Shown: positions 7,993 to 15,708 of the stretch, piece after piece
Layout: every line of letters starts with the position of its first letter
Position numbering within the stretch: position 1 is the stretch's first letter
From: Streptomyces mirabilis
GTDB taxonomy: Bacteria > Actinomycetota > Actinomycetes > Streptomycetales > Streptomycetaceae
NCBI RefSeq assembly: GCF_018310535.1
Contig: NZ_CP074102.1
Span: 5,394,001-5,458,000, forward strand
Length of the DNA stretch: 64,000 bases
Direction of reading: 5' to 3'
Made by a program: the position numbers and the translations under genes
Notes under the pieces: generated by a model
What the model was told of the DNA's origin: nothing
The model's input: the letters and a program-made list of their open reading frames with translations, nothing else
Database searches by the model: none

Positions 7993-9399
7993 TCAGCCCC
8001 GCTCCCGAAGGGCCAGCACGCTCGCGCCCGCCACCAGCGCCAGCCCCGCCGAGACCGCGATCGCGATGTCCGCGCCGTGCGCGAGCCCGCCCGTGGAGGT
8101 GACGATCGCGATGGTCAGGGCCACGCCGGCGCACGAGCCGATGTAGCGGAACGTCTGCTGCGCGCCCGAGCCCATCGCGGCGCGGGTCGCGGGGACGGAC
8201 TCGACCGCGACGAGCGGCAGTGCGGCGTTGAGGAGCCCGCTGCCGACGCCGGAGACGAGGAAGCCGGGCAGCAGGCGGGTCCATGAACCGGCGTCGAGCG
8301 CGCCGAGCATCGTCAGGACGCCGGCCGCGTGCAGTGCGAAGCCGAGGGCGAGTTGGTGGCGCGGGGAGATCCGGCCCGCGAGGCGCCGCGCCTGCAGGGC
8401 GACCCCGAAGGACAGCCCGGACCAGAGCAGGAACAGCCACGCCGTGTCCAGCGCGGACAGGCCCAGGGTCTGCTGGAGCAGCGCCGGCAGGAAGCTGAAG
8501 AGGCCGATCACCGCGAGGCCGGTGAACAGACCGCTCGCGGAGGAGGCGAGGAAGCGGCGGTGGCGGAGCAGGGAGAGGTCGATCATGGGCGTACGGGTTC
8601 GGTGTTCGACGAACGCGAACGCCGTCGTCAGGACGGCGAACGCCGCCAGCAGGAGGCCCACCGACGGGCGCAGCCAGCCGTCCCGGCCCAGGGTGAGCGC
8701 GGCCACCAGGGCGACGAGCGCCAGGCCGAAGGTGAAGGCGCCGGCCAGGTCGGGGCGACCGCCTCGGGAGGCCCGGGACTCGGTGAGGGCGCGGGTGCCC
8801 AGCAGGGCGACCAGGAGCGCGGCGGCGCCCAGGACGGCGTACGCGATTCGCCAGTTCAGGGTCTGGGCGATCGCGCCGGCGAGCAGTGGGCCCAGGGCTA
8901 TGCCGCCGCTGACGAACGCGCCCCACACGCCGGTCGCGTGCAGCCTGCCGCGGGCGGTCGGGAAGGCGTGCACGAGCAGGCCCAGGCTGCTCGCGAGGAT
9001 CGCGGCGCTCGCCGCGCCCTGCGCGACGCGGGCCAGCGTGAACAGCCAGGTGGAGGTCGCGAGCGCGCCGAGCGCGGTGGTGATGCCGAGGGCGACGGTG
9101 CCGGAGAGGAAGATCCGGCGGCGACCGTAGTCGTCGGCGAGGCTGCCCGCGACCAGGAGCAGCGCGGCGAGGCCCAGCGGGGTGCCGTTGAGCAGCCAGG
9201 CCTGGGCGGAGACGGGGGTGTGCAGCGCGGCGGCGGTGTCGGGGAGCGTGACCATCGGCGCGGTGTACGTCATCAGGGCCACGGCGGTGGCGGCGCTGGT
9301 GACGGCGAGGGTGGCGGTCGCCCGCGGGGGTGTCTCGAGGGGTGTGCCGGGGGGTGCCGAGGACGCCTTCGCGGTGGTGGCGTGATCGAGCTGGGACAT
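7993..9399 (-). CDS. MFS drug-efflux transporter, DHA2-like
   Basis: 468 residues, almost entirely hydrophobic, about 14 membrane helices. The loop after helix 2 reads GSLADDYGRRRIFLSG, the major facilitator signature, and WRIAYAVLG lies after helix 6. The length and helix number fit the 14-helix drug:proton antiporter group. It diverges from an HxlR regulator gene across a 133-bp region with repeated palindromes, so efflux is probably derepressed by a ligand of that regulator. The substrate cannot be read from the sequence. Confidence 0.85.
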   Translation of the reverse strand: MSQLDHATTAKASSAPPGTPLETPPRATATLAVTSAATAVALMTYTAPMVTLPDTAAALHTPVSAQAWLLNGTPLGLAALLLVAGSLADDYGRRRIFLSGTVALGITTALGALATSTWLFTLARVAQGAASAAILASSLGLLVHAFPTARGRLHATGVWGAFVSGGIALGPLLAGAIAQTLNWRIAYAVLGAAALLVALLGTRALTESRASRGGRPDLAGAFTFGLALVALVAALTLGRDGWLRPSVGLLLAAFAVLTTAFAFVEHRTRTPMIDLSLLRHRRFLASSASGLFTGLAVIGLFSFLPALLQQTLGLSALDTAWLFLLWSGLSFGVALQARRLAGRISPRHQLALGFALHAAGVLTMLGALDAGSWTRLLPGFLVSGVGSGLLNAALPLVAVESVPATRAAMGSGAQQTFRYIGSCAGVALTIAIVTSTGGLAHGADIAIAVSAGLALVAGASVLALRERG

Positions 9400-9440
9400 G
9401 GTCTGCCCTTCGGGCTCCGGAGCGGATCAGCAGAAGGGTA

Positions 9441-9504
9441 GGTTCAGTCAATGAACCAGCCCCGTGGGTCGACCGTAGCACCTTAGGTTCGTTCATTGAA
9501 CTGA
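9441..9504. promoter_or_regulatory. Paired operator sites between MFS and HxlR genes
   Basis: Site 1, GGTTCA-GTCAA-TGAACC (9441-9457), is a perfect inverted repeat. Site 2, GGTTCGTTCATTGAACTGA (about 9486-9504), is a second, less perfect copy of the same TTCA/TGAAC words. The centres are 38 bp apart. Both lie in the divergent promoter region, which suggests autoregulated control by the adjacent HxlR protein. Confidence 0.6.
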
Positions 9505-9532
9505 CAGGTCGAAAAGTGGCTACAGTGGGGTC

Positions 9533-10060
9533 ATGGCTCTCGGCAAGGACTACGCGACGCAGGAGTGCTCGATCGCCAGCGCGCTCGAGATCGTCGGCGA
9601 GCGGTGGACGCTCCTCGTGGTGCGCGACGCGCTCTACGGCGTACGGCGCTACAACGACTTCCTCGTCCACCTCGGCATCCCGCGCGCCGTCCTCGCGTCC
9701 CGACTCCAGGCGCTTACCGCCGAGGGCATCCTCGAGAAGCGCCGTTACCAGGAGTCGCCGCCGCGCGACGAGTACGTCGTCACCGACCGCGGCATCGCCC
9801 TGTGGCCGACCCTGCGCTCGCTCGGGCGGTGGGGCCGCGAGCACCTTGGCGAGGCGCGGCTGCGCTACTTCCGCCACGCGACCTGCGGTACGGAGCTCGG
9901 CCCGTACGGCGAATGTGCCACGTGTGGAACCGTCGTACCCGTTTCGGACGTCGAAATGGTGCCGGGACCCGGACTCGATCCGGACCCGGCGGATCCGGTC
10001 AGCCGGGCGCTGCTCAAGCCGAAGCGGCTGCTGGAGCCGATCGACACCGGTCACGGATAA
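9533..10060 (+). CDS. HxlR-family winged-helix regulator
   Basis: 175 residues. The core TQECSIASALEIVGERWTLLVVRDALYGVRRYNDFL (cut here into recognisable words: CSIASAL, GERWTLLVVRDAL, RRYNDF) is the HxlR DNA-binding domain, covering about residues 10-100. HxlR proteins bind palindromes as dimers and often sense quinones, aldehydes or drugs. A C-terminal extension carries a CxnCxxC cluster (CGTELGPYGECATCG), which could bind zinc or be redox-active. Probably the local repressor of the divergent MFS gene. Confidence 0.88.
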   Translation: MALGKDYATQECSIASALEIVGERWTLLVVRDALYGVRRYNDFLVHLGIPRAVLASRLQALTAEGILEKRRYQESPPRDEYVVTDRGIALWPTLRSLGRWGREHLGEARLRYFRHATCGTELGPYGECATCGTVVPVSDVEMVPGPGLDPDPADPVSRALLKPKRLLEPIDTGHG

Positions 10061-10097
10061 GACCGACACCGGTCACGCGTGAGCAGGTACGGGGGAC

Positions 10098-10463
10098 GTG
10101 AGCCCGCGTACGAGAGGGCGAGAGGAGGGGCGGTCCGTGGTCCGGAGCTCGGCGAACGCGCGAAATCTGCGCCCTGTCGCCCTTCTGCTCGTGCTGCTCC
10201 TCGAACTCGCCGTGCTGGACGCCGGCAGCCTCCCGGCAGCTGTCGCCGTCGCGTTCACCGCGACCGCCGCGGCCGGAGCCGCGCTCGCCATCTGCGCCCT
10301 CGTCGGCTCGCGCCGCGCGTCCGCCGTCCCGCGTACGCGGGTTCGTACGGCGATCCGCGACCGTGAGCACCGTACGGCGTTCCTGCCTCAACGTGATCCC
10401 GACGCCTCGGGGCGTCCGCGCCCCCGAGCGCCCGGGCGGGCCCTCCTGACGGCCGCCGCGTAG
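10098..10463 (+). CDS. Small two-helix membrane protein, DUF6412-like
   Basis: 121 residues with two hydrophobic segments (about 26-44 and 48-68) and a basic C-terminal tail ending RTAFLPQRDPDASGRPRPRAPG. I recognise that tail from short actinomycete proteins (DUF6412) encoded next to YidC-like genes. The ORF precedes the YidC paralogue by 131 bp on the same strand. No catalytic motif. The function is unknown; the context suggests membrane protein biogenesis. Confidence 0.6.
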   Translation: MSPRTRGREEGRSVVRSSANARNLRPVALLLVLLLELAVLDAGSLPAAVAVAFTATAAAGAALAICALVGSRRASAVPRTRVRTAIRDREHRTAFLPQRDPDASGRPRPRAPGRALLTAAA

Positions 10464-10594
10464 GGATCCCAGCAGGAACTCGCCAGTCGAACAACCCCTG
10501 TCTGCCAACCCCTGTCTGCGTACCCCCGCGCGGGTCGTCATGCCGACGCGTCATTTCTCATTCCGGCACGACGAGACCCCCGGAGGGCTCATCC

Positions 10595-11386
10595 ATGTCC
10601 ACCTCCATGTCCACCTCCATGTCCACCTTCATGTCCGCCTCCACGTCCGCCTTCACGTCTGCTTCCACGCCCGCACCCATGTCCGCCTTCGCCGGGCTGG
10701 TCGAGCGGCTCGCCGATCTGCTCGAACCGCTGTTCCACGCTTCCGCTGCCGCCGCCGCGATCGTCCTGTTCACCGCGCTCGTACGACTGCTCGTGCATCC
10801 CCTGTCCCGGGCGGCGGCGCGTGGACAGCGGGCGCGTGCCGCGTTGCAGCCGCGGATCGCCGAGCTGCGCAAGAAGCATCGGAAGGATCCCGAGAGGTTG
10901 CGGAAGGCGGTGCTGGAACTGCACGAGAAGGAGAAGGTGTCGCCGCTGTCCGGGATTCTGCCCGGACTTCTTCAGTTGCCGGCCTTCTTTCTCCTGTACC
11001 ACCTGTTCTCCAGCTCCACCGTCGGCGGTGAGGCCAATGAGCTGTTGGGCCACCAGCTGTTCGCCGCACCGCTCGGCGACCGGTGGGTCGACGCGCTCGG
11101 GAGCGGTGGAGTGTTCGGTGCCGCCGGGCTCGTCTACCTCGGTCTGTTCGTGGTCGTCGGCGCGGTGGCTACCTTCAACTACCGGCGTACGAAGCGGACG
11201 ATGGCCGCGTCGGCGCCCGCGGCCGGCGGGGCGGAAGTGCCCGGCCTCGGTGCGGTGAGCGCGTTTGCGCCGTTCCTGTCCTTCTTCACGCTGATCACCG
11301 TGGCGGTGGTGCCGTTGGCCGCCGCGTTGTACGTGGTGACCAGTACGGCCTGGAGTGCCGTGGAGCGGGCGGTCCTGTATCCCTGA
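10595..11386 (+). CDS. YidC/Oxa1-type membrane insertase paralogue
   Basis: 263 residues. The conserved region includes HPLSRAAARGQRARAALQPRI, a charged loop (ELRKKHRKDPERLRKAVLEL) and PLSGILPGLLQLPAFFLLYHLF, which match the cytoplasmic loop and helix 2 of YidC. Four to five membrane helices in all. It is shorter than the main YidC of Streptomyces (about 420 residues) and lacks a large periplasmic domain, so it is likely an accessory copy. The N-terminus carries a low-complexity run of Met-Ser-Thr (residues 1-13) from a 12-bp tandem repeat (10595-10640). A GGAGG lies 9 nt before ATG 10595, but a later ATG at 10679 is also possible. Confidence 0.75.
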   Translation: MSTSMSTSMSTFMSASTSAFTSASTPAPMSAFAGLVERLADLLEPLFHASAAAAAIVLFTALVRLLVHPLSRAAARGQRARAALQPRIAELRKKHRKDPERLRKAVLELHEKEKVSPLSGILPGLLQLPAFFLLYHLFSSSTVGGEANELLGHQLFAAPLGDRWVDALGSGGVFGAAGLVYLGLFVVVGAVATFNYRRTKRTMAASAPAAGGAEVPGLGAVSAFAPFLSFFTLITVAVVPLAAALYVVTSTAWSAVERAVLYP

Positions 11387-11511
11387 GGGTGCGGCGGCGG
11401 TCCAGTCCGTGAACGGGGTATTGCGGAGTGGACGTGCAGCTTGGAGGATCGACCAGTCCTCCGATGGCTGCACCCATCGGTGGCTGCCCGCGATCGAGGG
11501 AGATTGTGATC

Positions 11512-12369
11512 ATGAAGCTGCTGCGAGTCGGTACGGCGGGATCGGAGCGGCCCGCGCTGCTCGATGCCGAAGGGATTCTCCGGGATCTGTCGGGTGTCGT
11601 GCCGGACATCGACGGGGCGCTGCTCGCCGACGACGCGGCGCTCGGGCGGGTCCGTGCGGCCGCGGAGTCGGGGGAACTGCCCGTGCTGGACGCGGACGGG
11701 CTGCGCGTCGGGCCGCCGCTCGCCCGGATCGGCAAGATCGTCTGCATTGGGCTCAACTACCACGATCACGCTCGCGAGACCGGGGCCGAGCCGCCTGCCG
11801 AGCCGGTGATCTTCTTCAAGGCGGCGGACACGGTGGCCGGGCCGGACGACACCGTGCTCGTGCCGCGCGGGTCGGTCAAGACCGACTGGGAGGTCGAACT
11901 CGCGGTCGTCATCGGGCGTACCGCCCGCTATCTGGAGTCGCACGAGGAGGCGCTCGCGCGTGTCGCCGGGTACGCGGTGGCGCACGACGTCTCCGAGCGG
12001 GAGTTCCAGATCGAGCGCGGGGGGACGTGGGACAAGGGGAAGAACTGCGAGACGTTCAATCCGCTGGGGCCCTGGCTGGTGACGGCGGACGAGGTTTCCG
12101 ACCCGCAGGATCTTTCGCTGAAGCTGTGGGTGAACGGTGAGCTGAAGCAGGACGGGACCACGGCCGAGCAGATCTTTTCGGTGGCGGAAGTGGTCCGGTA
12201 CGTCAGTCAGTTCATGACGCTCTATCCGGGGGACGTCATCAATACGGGGACGCCGGCGGGGGTTGCCTTGGGGCAGCCGGAGCCGAAGCCGTATCTGCGG
12301 GCCGGGGATGTGGTGGAGTTGGAGATCGGGGGGTTGGGCAGGCAGCGGCAGGAGTTCAAACCCGCGTAG
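11512..12369 (+). CDS. Fumarylacetoacetate hydrolase (FAH) family protein
   Basis: 285 residues. The C-terminal FAH fold shows KIVCIGLNYHDHARE, PVIFFKAADTVAGPDD, KTDWEVELAVVIGR and GDVINTGTPAGVALGQ, with the acidic residues of the metal site (EVE) in place. Bacterial members act as acylpyruvate hydrolases, 2-oxo acid decarboxylases or isomerases in aromatic breakdown, and the exact substrate cannot be read. The start ATG 11512 (MKLLRVG) matches the family N-terminus; the frame is open upstream to a GTG at 11428. Nothing beside it points to a pathway. Confidence 0.8.
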   Translation: MKLLRVGTAGSERPALLDAEGILRDLSGVVPDIDGALLADDAALGRVRAAAESGELPVLDADGLRVGPPLARIGKIVCIGLNYHDHARETGAEPPAEPVIFFKAADTVAGPDDTVLVPRGSVKTDWEVELAVVIGRTARYLESHEEALARVAGYAVAHDVSEREFQIERGGTWDKGKNCETFNPLGPWLVTADEVSDPQDLSLKLWVNGELKQDGTTAEQIFSVAEVVRYVSQFMTLYPGDVINTGTPAGVALGQPEPKPYLRAGDVVELEIGGLGRQRQEFKPA

Positions 12370-12445
12370 GCACTCCGTTGGGTTTGGTGGGGGGTGCGGG
12401 TGGGTTTGGGGTGCGTTGTCGGGTGCCGGTTCGTTGTGGCTGGTC

Positions 12446-12548
12446 GCGCAGTTCCCCGCGCCCCTGAAAGCCTGCGGTCACCTGTGCCGCCAAGGTTCCG
12501 CAGTTCCGCGCGTCCTCCAAAAGATTGCGCAGTTCCCCGCGCCCCTGA
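12446..12548. repeat. Two copies of a Streptomyces intergenic repeat
   Basis: The 22-bp word GCGCAGTTCCCCGCGCCCCTGA occurs at 12446-12467 and again, exactly, at 12527-12548, with a partial copy (CGCAGTTCCGCGCG) between. I recognise this word as frequent between genes in Streptomyces genomes. The second copy forms the left arm of the hairpin at 12537-12564. Confidence 0.8.
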
Positions 12549-12564
12549 GAGGACAGGGGCGCGG
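12537..12564. terminator. Bidirectional hairpin terminator
   Basis: CCGCGCCCCTG-AGAGGA-CAGGGGCGCGG is a perfect 11-bp stem with a 6-nt loop. It lies between the converging FAH gene (ends 12369) and the heme-degrading-domain gene (ends 12574 on minus) and can stop both. Confidence 0.75.
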
Positions 12565-12573
12565 GTGTAGGAC

Positions 12574-13062
12574 TTACCTTCCCAGGAACTGGTGGAGCGC
12601 CTTGACGACCATGGCGTGGTCTTCCAGTTGGGGGAGGCCCGAGACCACCACCGTGCCGATGACGCCCGCGCCCTCGACCGCGAGGGGGAACGCGCCGCCG
12701 TGGGCCGCGTAGGTGTCGGGGTCGAGGCGGGAGGAGGCCTCGAAGGTGGTGCCCTTGGCGCGGAAGCGGGTGCCGACGAGGAGCGAGGAGCAGCCGTAGC
12801 GCTCGACGACGCGGCGCTTGCGGTCGATCCAGGCGTCGTTGTCCGGGGTCGAACCGGGCAGGGCCGCGTGGAAGAGCTGCTGGCCGCCGCGGCGGATGTC
12901 GATGGCGACCGGAGCGGCGGCCTCGCGGGCCATGCTCACGAGCAGAGTGCCCAGGGTCCACGCGTCGTCGTACGTGAAGTGGGGGAGCACCAGTTGCCGC
13001 TCCTGGGACTCCAGTTCCGTGATCTGCTGCGCGAGCGGCCGCGCGGTGTCCTCGGTGCTCAC
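12574..13062 (-). CDS. UPF0303 / heme-degrading-domain (HbpS-GlcG-like) protein
   Basis: 162 residues. It reads VAIDIRRGGQQLFHAALPGSTPDNDAWIDRK and GTRFRAKGTTFEASSRLDPDTYAAHGGAFPLAVEGAGVIGTVVVSGLPQ in short conserved blocks. This is the Haem_degrading/UPF0303 family of small alpha-beta proteins. The ending LPQLEDHAMVVKALHQFL is typical. The start is the GTG at 13062, which overlaps the stop of the upstream oxidoreductase gene as GTGA, so the two are translationally coupled. The pairing suggests it serves the same substrate pathway; the biochemical role is not established. Confidence 0.75.
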   Translation of the reverse strand: MSTEDTARPLAQQITELESQERQLVLPHFTYDDAWTLGTLLVSMAREAAAPVAIDIRRGGQQLFHAALPGSTPDNDAWIDRKRRVVERYGCSSLLVGTRFRAKGTTFEASSRLDPDTYAAHGGAFPLAVEGAGVIGTVVVSGLPQLEDHAMVVKALHQFLGR

Positions 13063-14138
13063 AGGGACACCGCCGTGCCCTCGGTGGCGGAGCGGCGGGC
13101 CGCCTCCAGGACGTCGAGGGCGGCCGCGGCCTCCTGCGCGGTGACCGGGTTCGGGGCGCCGTCGCGGAGGGCGGCGGCGATGGCCGCGTAGTAGGCGGGG
13201 TACGCGCCGGGGAGCGTGGGCTCGGGGCGGCCGCCGCCCGTGAGCGGGGACTCTCCGGAGCCGACGCGGCCCCACAGGGACTCGGGCTCGACACCCCACT
13301 CGGCGGTCGCGCCGGGACGCCTGCCCTCGCGCAGGTCCGCCTCCTGCGGGTCGAGGCCGTACTTCACGTAACCCGCCTGCGAGCCCAGTACGCGCAGGCG
13401 CGGGCCGAGTTGGGCGGTCGTCGCGGAGACGTAGAGGTGGGAGCGGACGCCGTTGGTGTGCGTGATCGCGATGAAGGTGTCGTCGTCGGTCTGCGCGCCG
13501 GGGCGGCGGACGTCCGTCTCGGCGTACACCGAGGCCGCGGGGCCGAAGAGGACGAGAGCCTGGTCGACGACGTGGCTGCCGAGGTCGTAGAGGAGACCTC
13601 CGATCTCTGCCGGGTCGCCGGACTCGCGCCAGCCCCCCTTGGGCTGCGGGCGCCACCGCTCGAAACGGGACTCGAAGCGCCATACGTCGCCCAGCTCGCC
13701 CTCGTCGAGCAGCTTGCGGAGGGTCAGGAAGTCGTTGTCCCAGCGGCGGTTCTGGAACACGGACAGGAGCAGGCCGCGCTCGTCCGCCAGCGCGGCCAGC
13801 TCGCGGGCCTCCGCCGCCGTACCGGCGAGGGGCTTGTCGACGACGACCGGCAGGCCCGCCTTGAGGGCGGCGGTCGCGAGCGGGACGTGGGTCTTGTTCG
13901 GGGAGGCGAGGACGATCAGGTCCAGCTCGTCGGCGCGCGCCCAGAGCTCTTCGGGCGTGGCGGCGAACGAGACTCCGTCGCCGAACTCGGCGCGGGCCTG
14001 CTCCTGCCGCTCCGGGTTCGAGGTGACGATCGTGTCCAGGGCCAGGCCCTCGGTCGTGGCGATCAGCGGGGCGTGGAAGACGGAGCCCGCGAGGCCGTAA
14101 CCGACGAGGGCCACGCGGAGGGGAGGAGTACCAGTCAT
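13059..14138 (-). CDS. Gfo/Idh/MocA-family NAD(P)-dependent oxidoreductase
   Basis: 359 residues. The N-terminal Rossmann fold opens LRVALVGYGLAGSVFHAPL. EKPLAGTA is represented by VVDKPLAGTAAEARELAAL near residue 100, the conserved Lys-Pro that lines the active site. DLGSHVVDQALVLFG near residue 180 carries the conserved His. Members oxidise or reduce sugars and inositols. It starts 49 bp from the divergent ROK regulator with a palindrome between them, so it is likely sugar-controlled. Confidence 0.85.
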   Translation of the reverse strand: MTGTPPLRVALVGYGLAGSVFHAPLIATTEGLALDTIVTSNPERQEQARAEFGDGVSFAATPEELWARADELDLIVLASPNKTHVPLATAALKAGLPVVVDKPLAGTAAEARELAALADERGLLLSVFQNRRWDNDFLTLRKLLDEGELGDVWRFESRFERWRPQPKGGWRESGDPAEIGGLLYDLGSHVVDQALVLFGPAASVYAETDVRRPGAQTDDDTFIAITHTNGVRSHLYVSATTAQLGPRLRVLGSQAGYVKYGLDPQEADLREGRRPGATAEWGVEPESLWGRVGSGESPLTGGGRPEPTLPGAYPAYYAAIAAALRDGAPNPVTAQEAAAALDVLEAARRSATEGTAVSL

Positions 14139-14145
14139 GACGTCC

Positions 14146-14170
14146 ACTTTCGCAACGCTGTTGCCAAAGT
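14146..14170. promoter_or_regulatory. Palindromic operator between ROK and oxidoreductase genes
   Basis: ACTTTCGCAAC-GCT-GTTGCCAAAGT is an inverted repeat with 10 of 11 positions paired. It occupies the 48-bp gap between the two divergent start codons (14138 and 14187). ROK repressors bind similar AAAG/GTTGC-type palindromes, so this is the likely binding site of the adjacent regulator. Confidence 0.7.
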
Positions 14171-14186
14171 GCAAGCGCGGGGGACA

Positions 14187-15425
14187 ATGGCGTACGTGAA
14201 CAGGACCAACGCCGACTCCGGAGTGAATCTGCTCGCCCTGCGCAGCCACAATGCCGCGCTCGTGCTCGATCTGCTGCGCACGGCCGGGGAGGGCGGCATC
14301 AGCCGGCTCGAACTCGCCGAACGCACCGGGCTGACCCCACAGGCCGTCAGCAAGATCACTGCTCGGCTGCGGGCGGACGGGCTGGCGGCGGAGGCGGGGC
14401 GCCGCGCGTCGACCGGCGGCAAGCCGCGAACCGTGCTGCGGCTCGTGCCCGAGGCCGGGCACGCGGTCGGGCTCCACCTGGACCGCGACGAGGTGACGGT
14501 CGTGCTGTGCGACCTCACCGGCGCGGTGGTCGCCGAGCGGCGGGTTCCGCTCGATCTGGGGGCCGGGGCGGAGGCGGTCGTCGAGTCGGCGGCGGCGGAG
14601 GTCGAGGCGCTGCTCGCGGGGGCGGGGGTGTCCGTACTGGGCGTGGGCGTCGCCCTGCCGGGGCCGCTCGACCATGCCCGGGGTGTGCTGCATCGCGTCA
14701 CCGGGTTTCCCGAGTGGGACGGGTTCCCGCTGCGGGATGCGCTGGCCGGGCGGCTCGGGGTGCCCGTGGTGGTGGACAAGGACACGAACGCGGCCGCGTT
14801 GGGGATCGCGGTGGTGGGGAGCGGGAGCGAGAGGGGGAGGGGGAGTGGAGCCGGGGCGTCGGGGGGTGTCTTCGCCGGCTCTTCCGGGTCTGCTGACTCT
14901 CCCGGCGCCGCTGACTCCTCCGGCTCCGCCGGCTCTACCGGCCCCTCCAGCCCTCTCGAATCCTTCGCCTATCTGCATCTCGGTACGGGGCTCGGGGCGG
15001 GGCTCGTGATCGGTGGGGGCGTGCACCGGGGGGCGCGTACCGGGGCGGGGGAGTTCGGGCATCAGGTCATTCAGCTGGACGGGCCGCCGTGCGGCTGCGG
15101 CAACCGTGGCTGCATCGAGGCGTTGTGCCTCGCCGCGGTGGATCGCGGTGCCGTGGGTGAGGCGGCGCGGGTGCTCGGGGTGGGCGCCGCGAATCTGGTG
15201 GGGCTGCTGGACATCGACCTGGTGCTGCTCGGCGGGCGTACCGTCGCGGCGCATCAGGAGGCCTTCGTACGGGGTGTCGGTGCCGTTCTTGAGGAACGGG
15301 CTCGGCTGGAGGGCGTGGACGACGGGGCGGTTCCGGTGCGGGTGGCGCCCGGTGGGGCGCGCGGGGTCGCGGAGGGCGCGGCACAGTTGCTGCTGGCGCC
15401 GCTGTTCGGGCGCGGGGAGGGCTGA
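14187..15425 (+). CDS. ROK-family transcriptional repressor
   Basis: 412 residues. The N-terminal winged helix (about 15-80: GISRLELAERTGLTPQAVSK) is followed by a sugar-kinase-like ROK domain. That domain has the zinc-binding CGCGNRGCIEALC motif (near residue 300) and the sugar-binding EFGHQ. A low-complexity Ser/Gly/Ala insert of about 45 residues (roughly 210-255) interrupts the ATPase domain, and the usual long C-terminal segment is shortened. Kinase residues are partly lost, so it is a sensor, not an enzyme. ATG 14187 was chosen; a GTG at 14196 is possible. Probably represses itself and the divergent Gfo/Idh operon. Confidence 0.85.
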   Translation: MAYVNRTNADSGVNLLALRSHNAALVLDLLRTAGEGGISRLELAERTGLTPQAVSKITARLRADGLAAEAGRRASTGGKPRTVLRLVPEAGHAVGLHLDRDEVTVVLCDLTGAVVAERRVPLDLGAGAEAVVESAAAEVEALLAGAGVSVLGVGVALPGPLDHARGVLHRVTGFPEWDGFPLRDALAGRLGVPVVVDKDTNAAALGIAVVGSGSERGRGSGAGASGGVFAGSSGSADSPGAADSSGSAGSTGPSSPLESFAYLHLGTGLGAGLVIGGGVHRGARTGAGEFGHQVIQLDGPPCGCGNRGCIEALCLAAVDRGAVGEAARVLGVGAANLVGLLDIDLVLLGGRTVAAHQEAFVRGVGAVLEERARLEGVDDGAVPVRVAPGGARGVAEGAAQLLLAPLFGRGEG

Positions 15426-15445
15426 GCGGCGCGGCTGTTCGGGGC

Positions 15446-15550
15446 GACCTCCGGGGCCGGGTGGCTCGGCCGTCCAGGGTGACCTCCGGGGCCGGGTGGC
15501 TCGGCCGTCCAGGGTGACCTCCGGGGCCGGGTGGCTCGGCCGTTCAGGGG
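15446..15550. repeat. 35-bp tandem repeat, three copies
   Basis: Three head-to-tail copies of a 35-bp unit beginning GACCTCCGGGGCCGGGTGGC start at 15446, 15481 and 15516. The first two match throughout and the third differs near its end; a decayed fourth copy follows. The 283-bp gap 15426-15708 holds this repeat and the promoter region of the next gene, with no other gene. Confidence 0.8.
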
Positions 15551-15708
15551 GACTTCGGGGGTCGGGCGGGGTGTGTCGCGGGCGTGGCGGGGCGGTGGGC
15601 GCCGACCGGTGTGGGACGGTCACGGGGCCGTTGCCCTGTACGCCGTCGCCCTCACCGCCCGACGCTCCCGATCCCCCTCCCGCCGCCCTTGATCGGCAAA
15701 GGCCCCTC

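Noticed and set aside
7826..10069. 747-codon open frame on the minus strand covering the MFS and HxlR region
   Set aside because: It is out of frame with the clear MFS protein and antisense to the HxlR gene; its composition is Arg/Pro/Gly-rich with no domain, as expected of a shadow frame at high G+C.
10595..10640. CRISPR or minisatellite RNA at the 12-bp repeat
   Set aside because: The repeat is in frame in the YidC-like gene and directly follows a ribosome-binding site, so it is coding.
15446..15550. CRISPR-like array
   Set aside because: The 35-bp units are contiguous with no spacers, and no cas gene is nearby.
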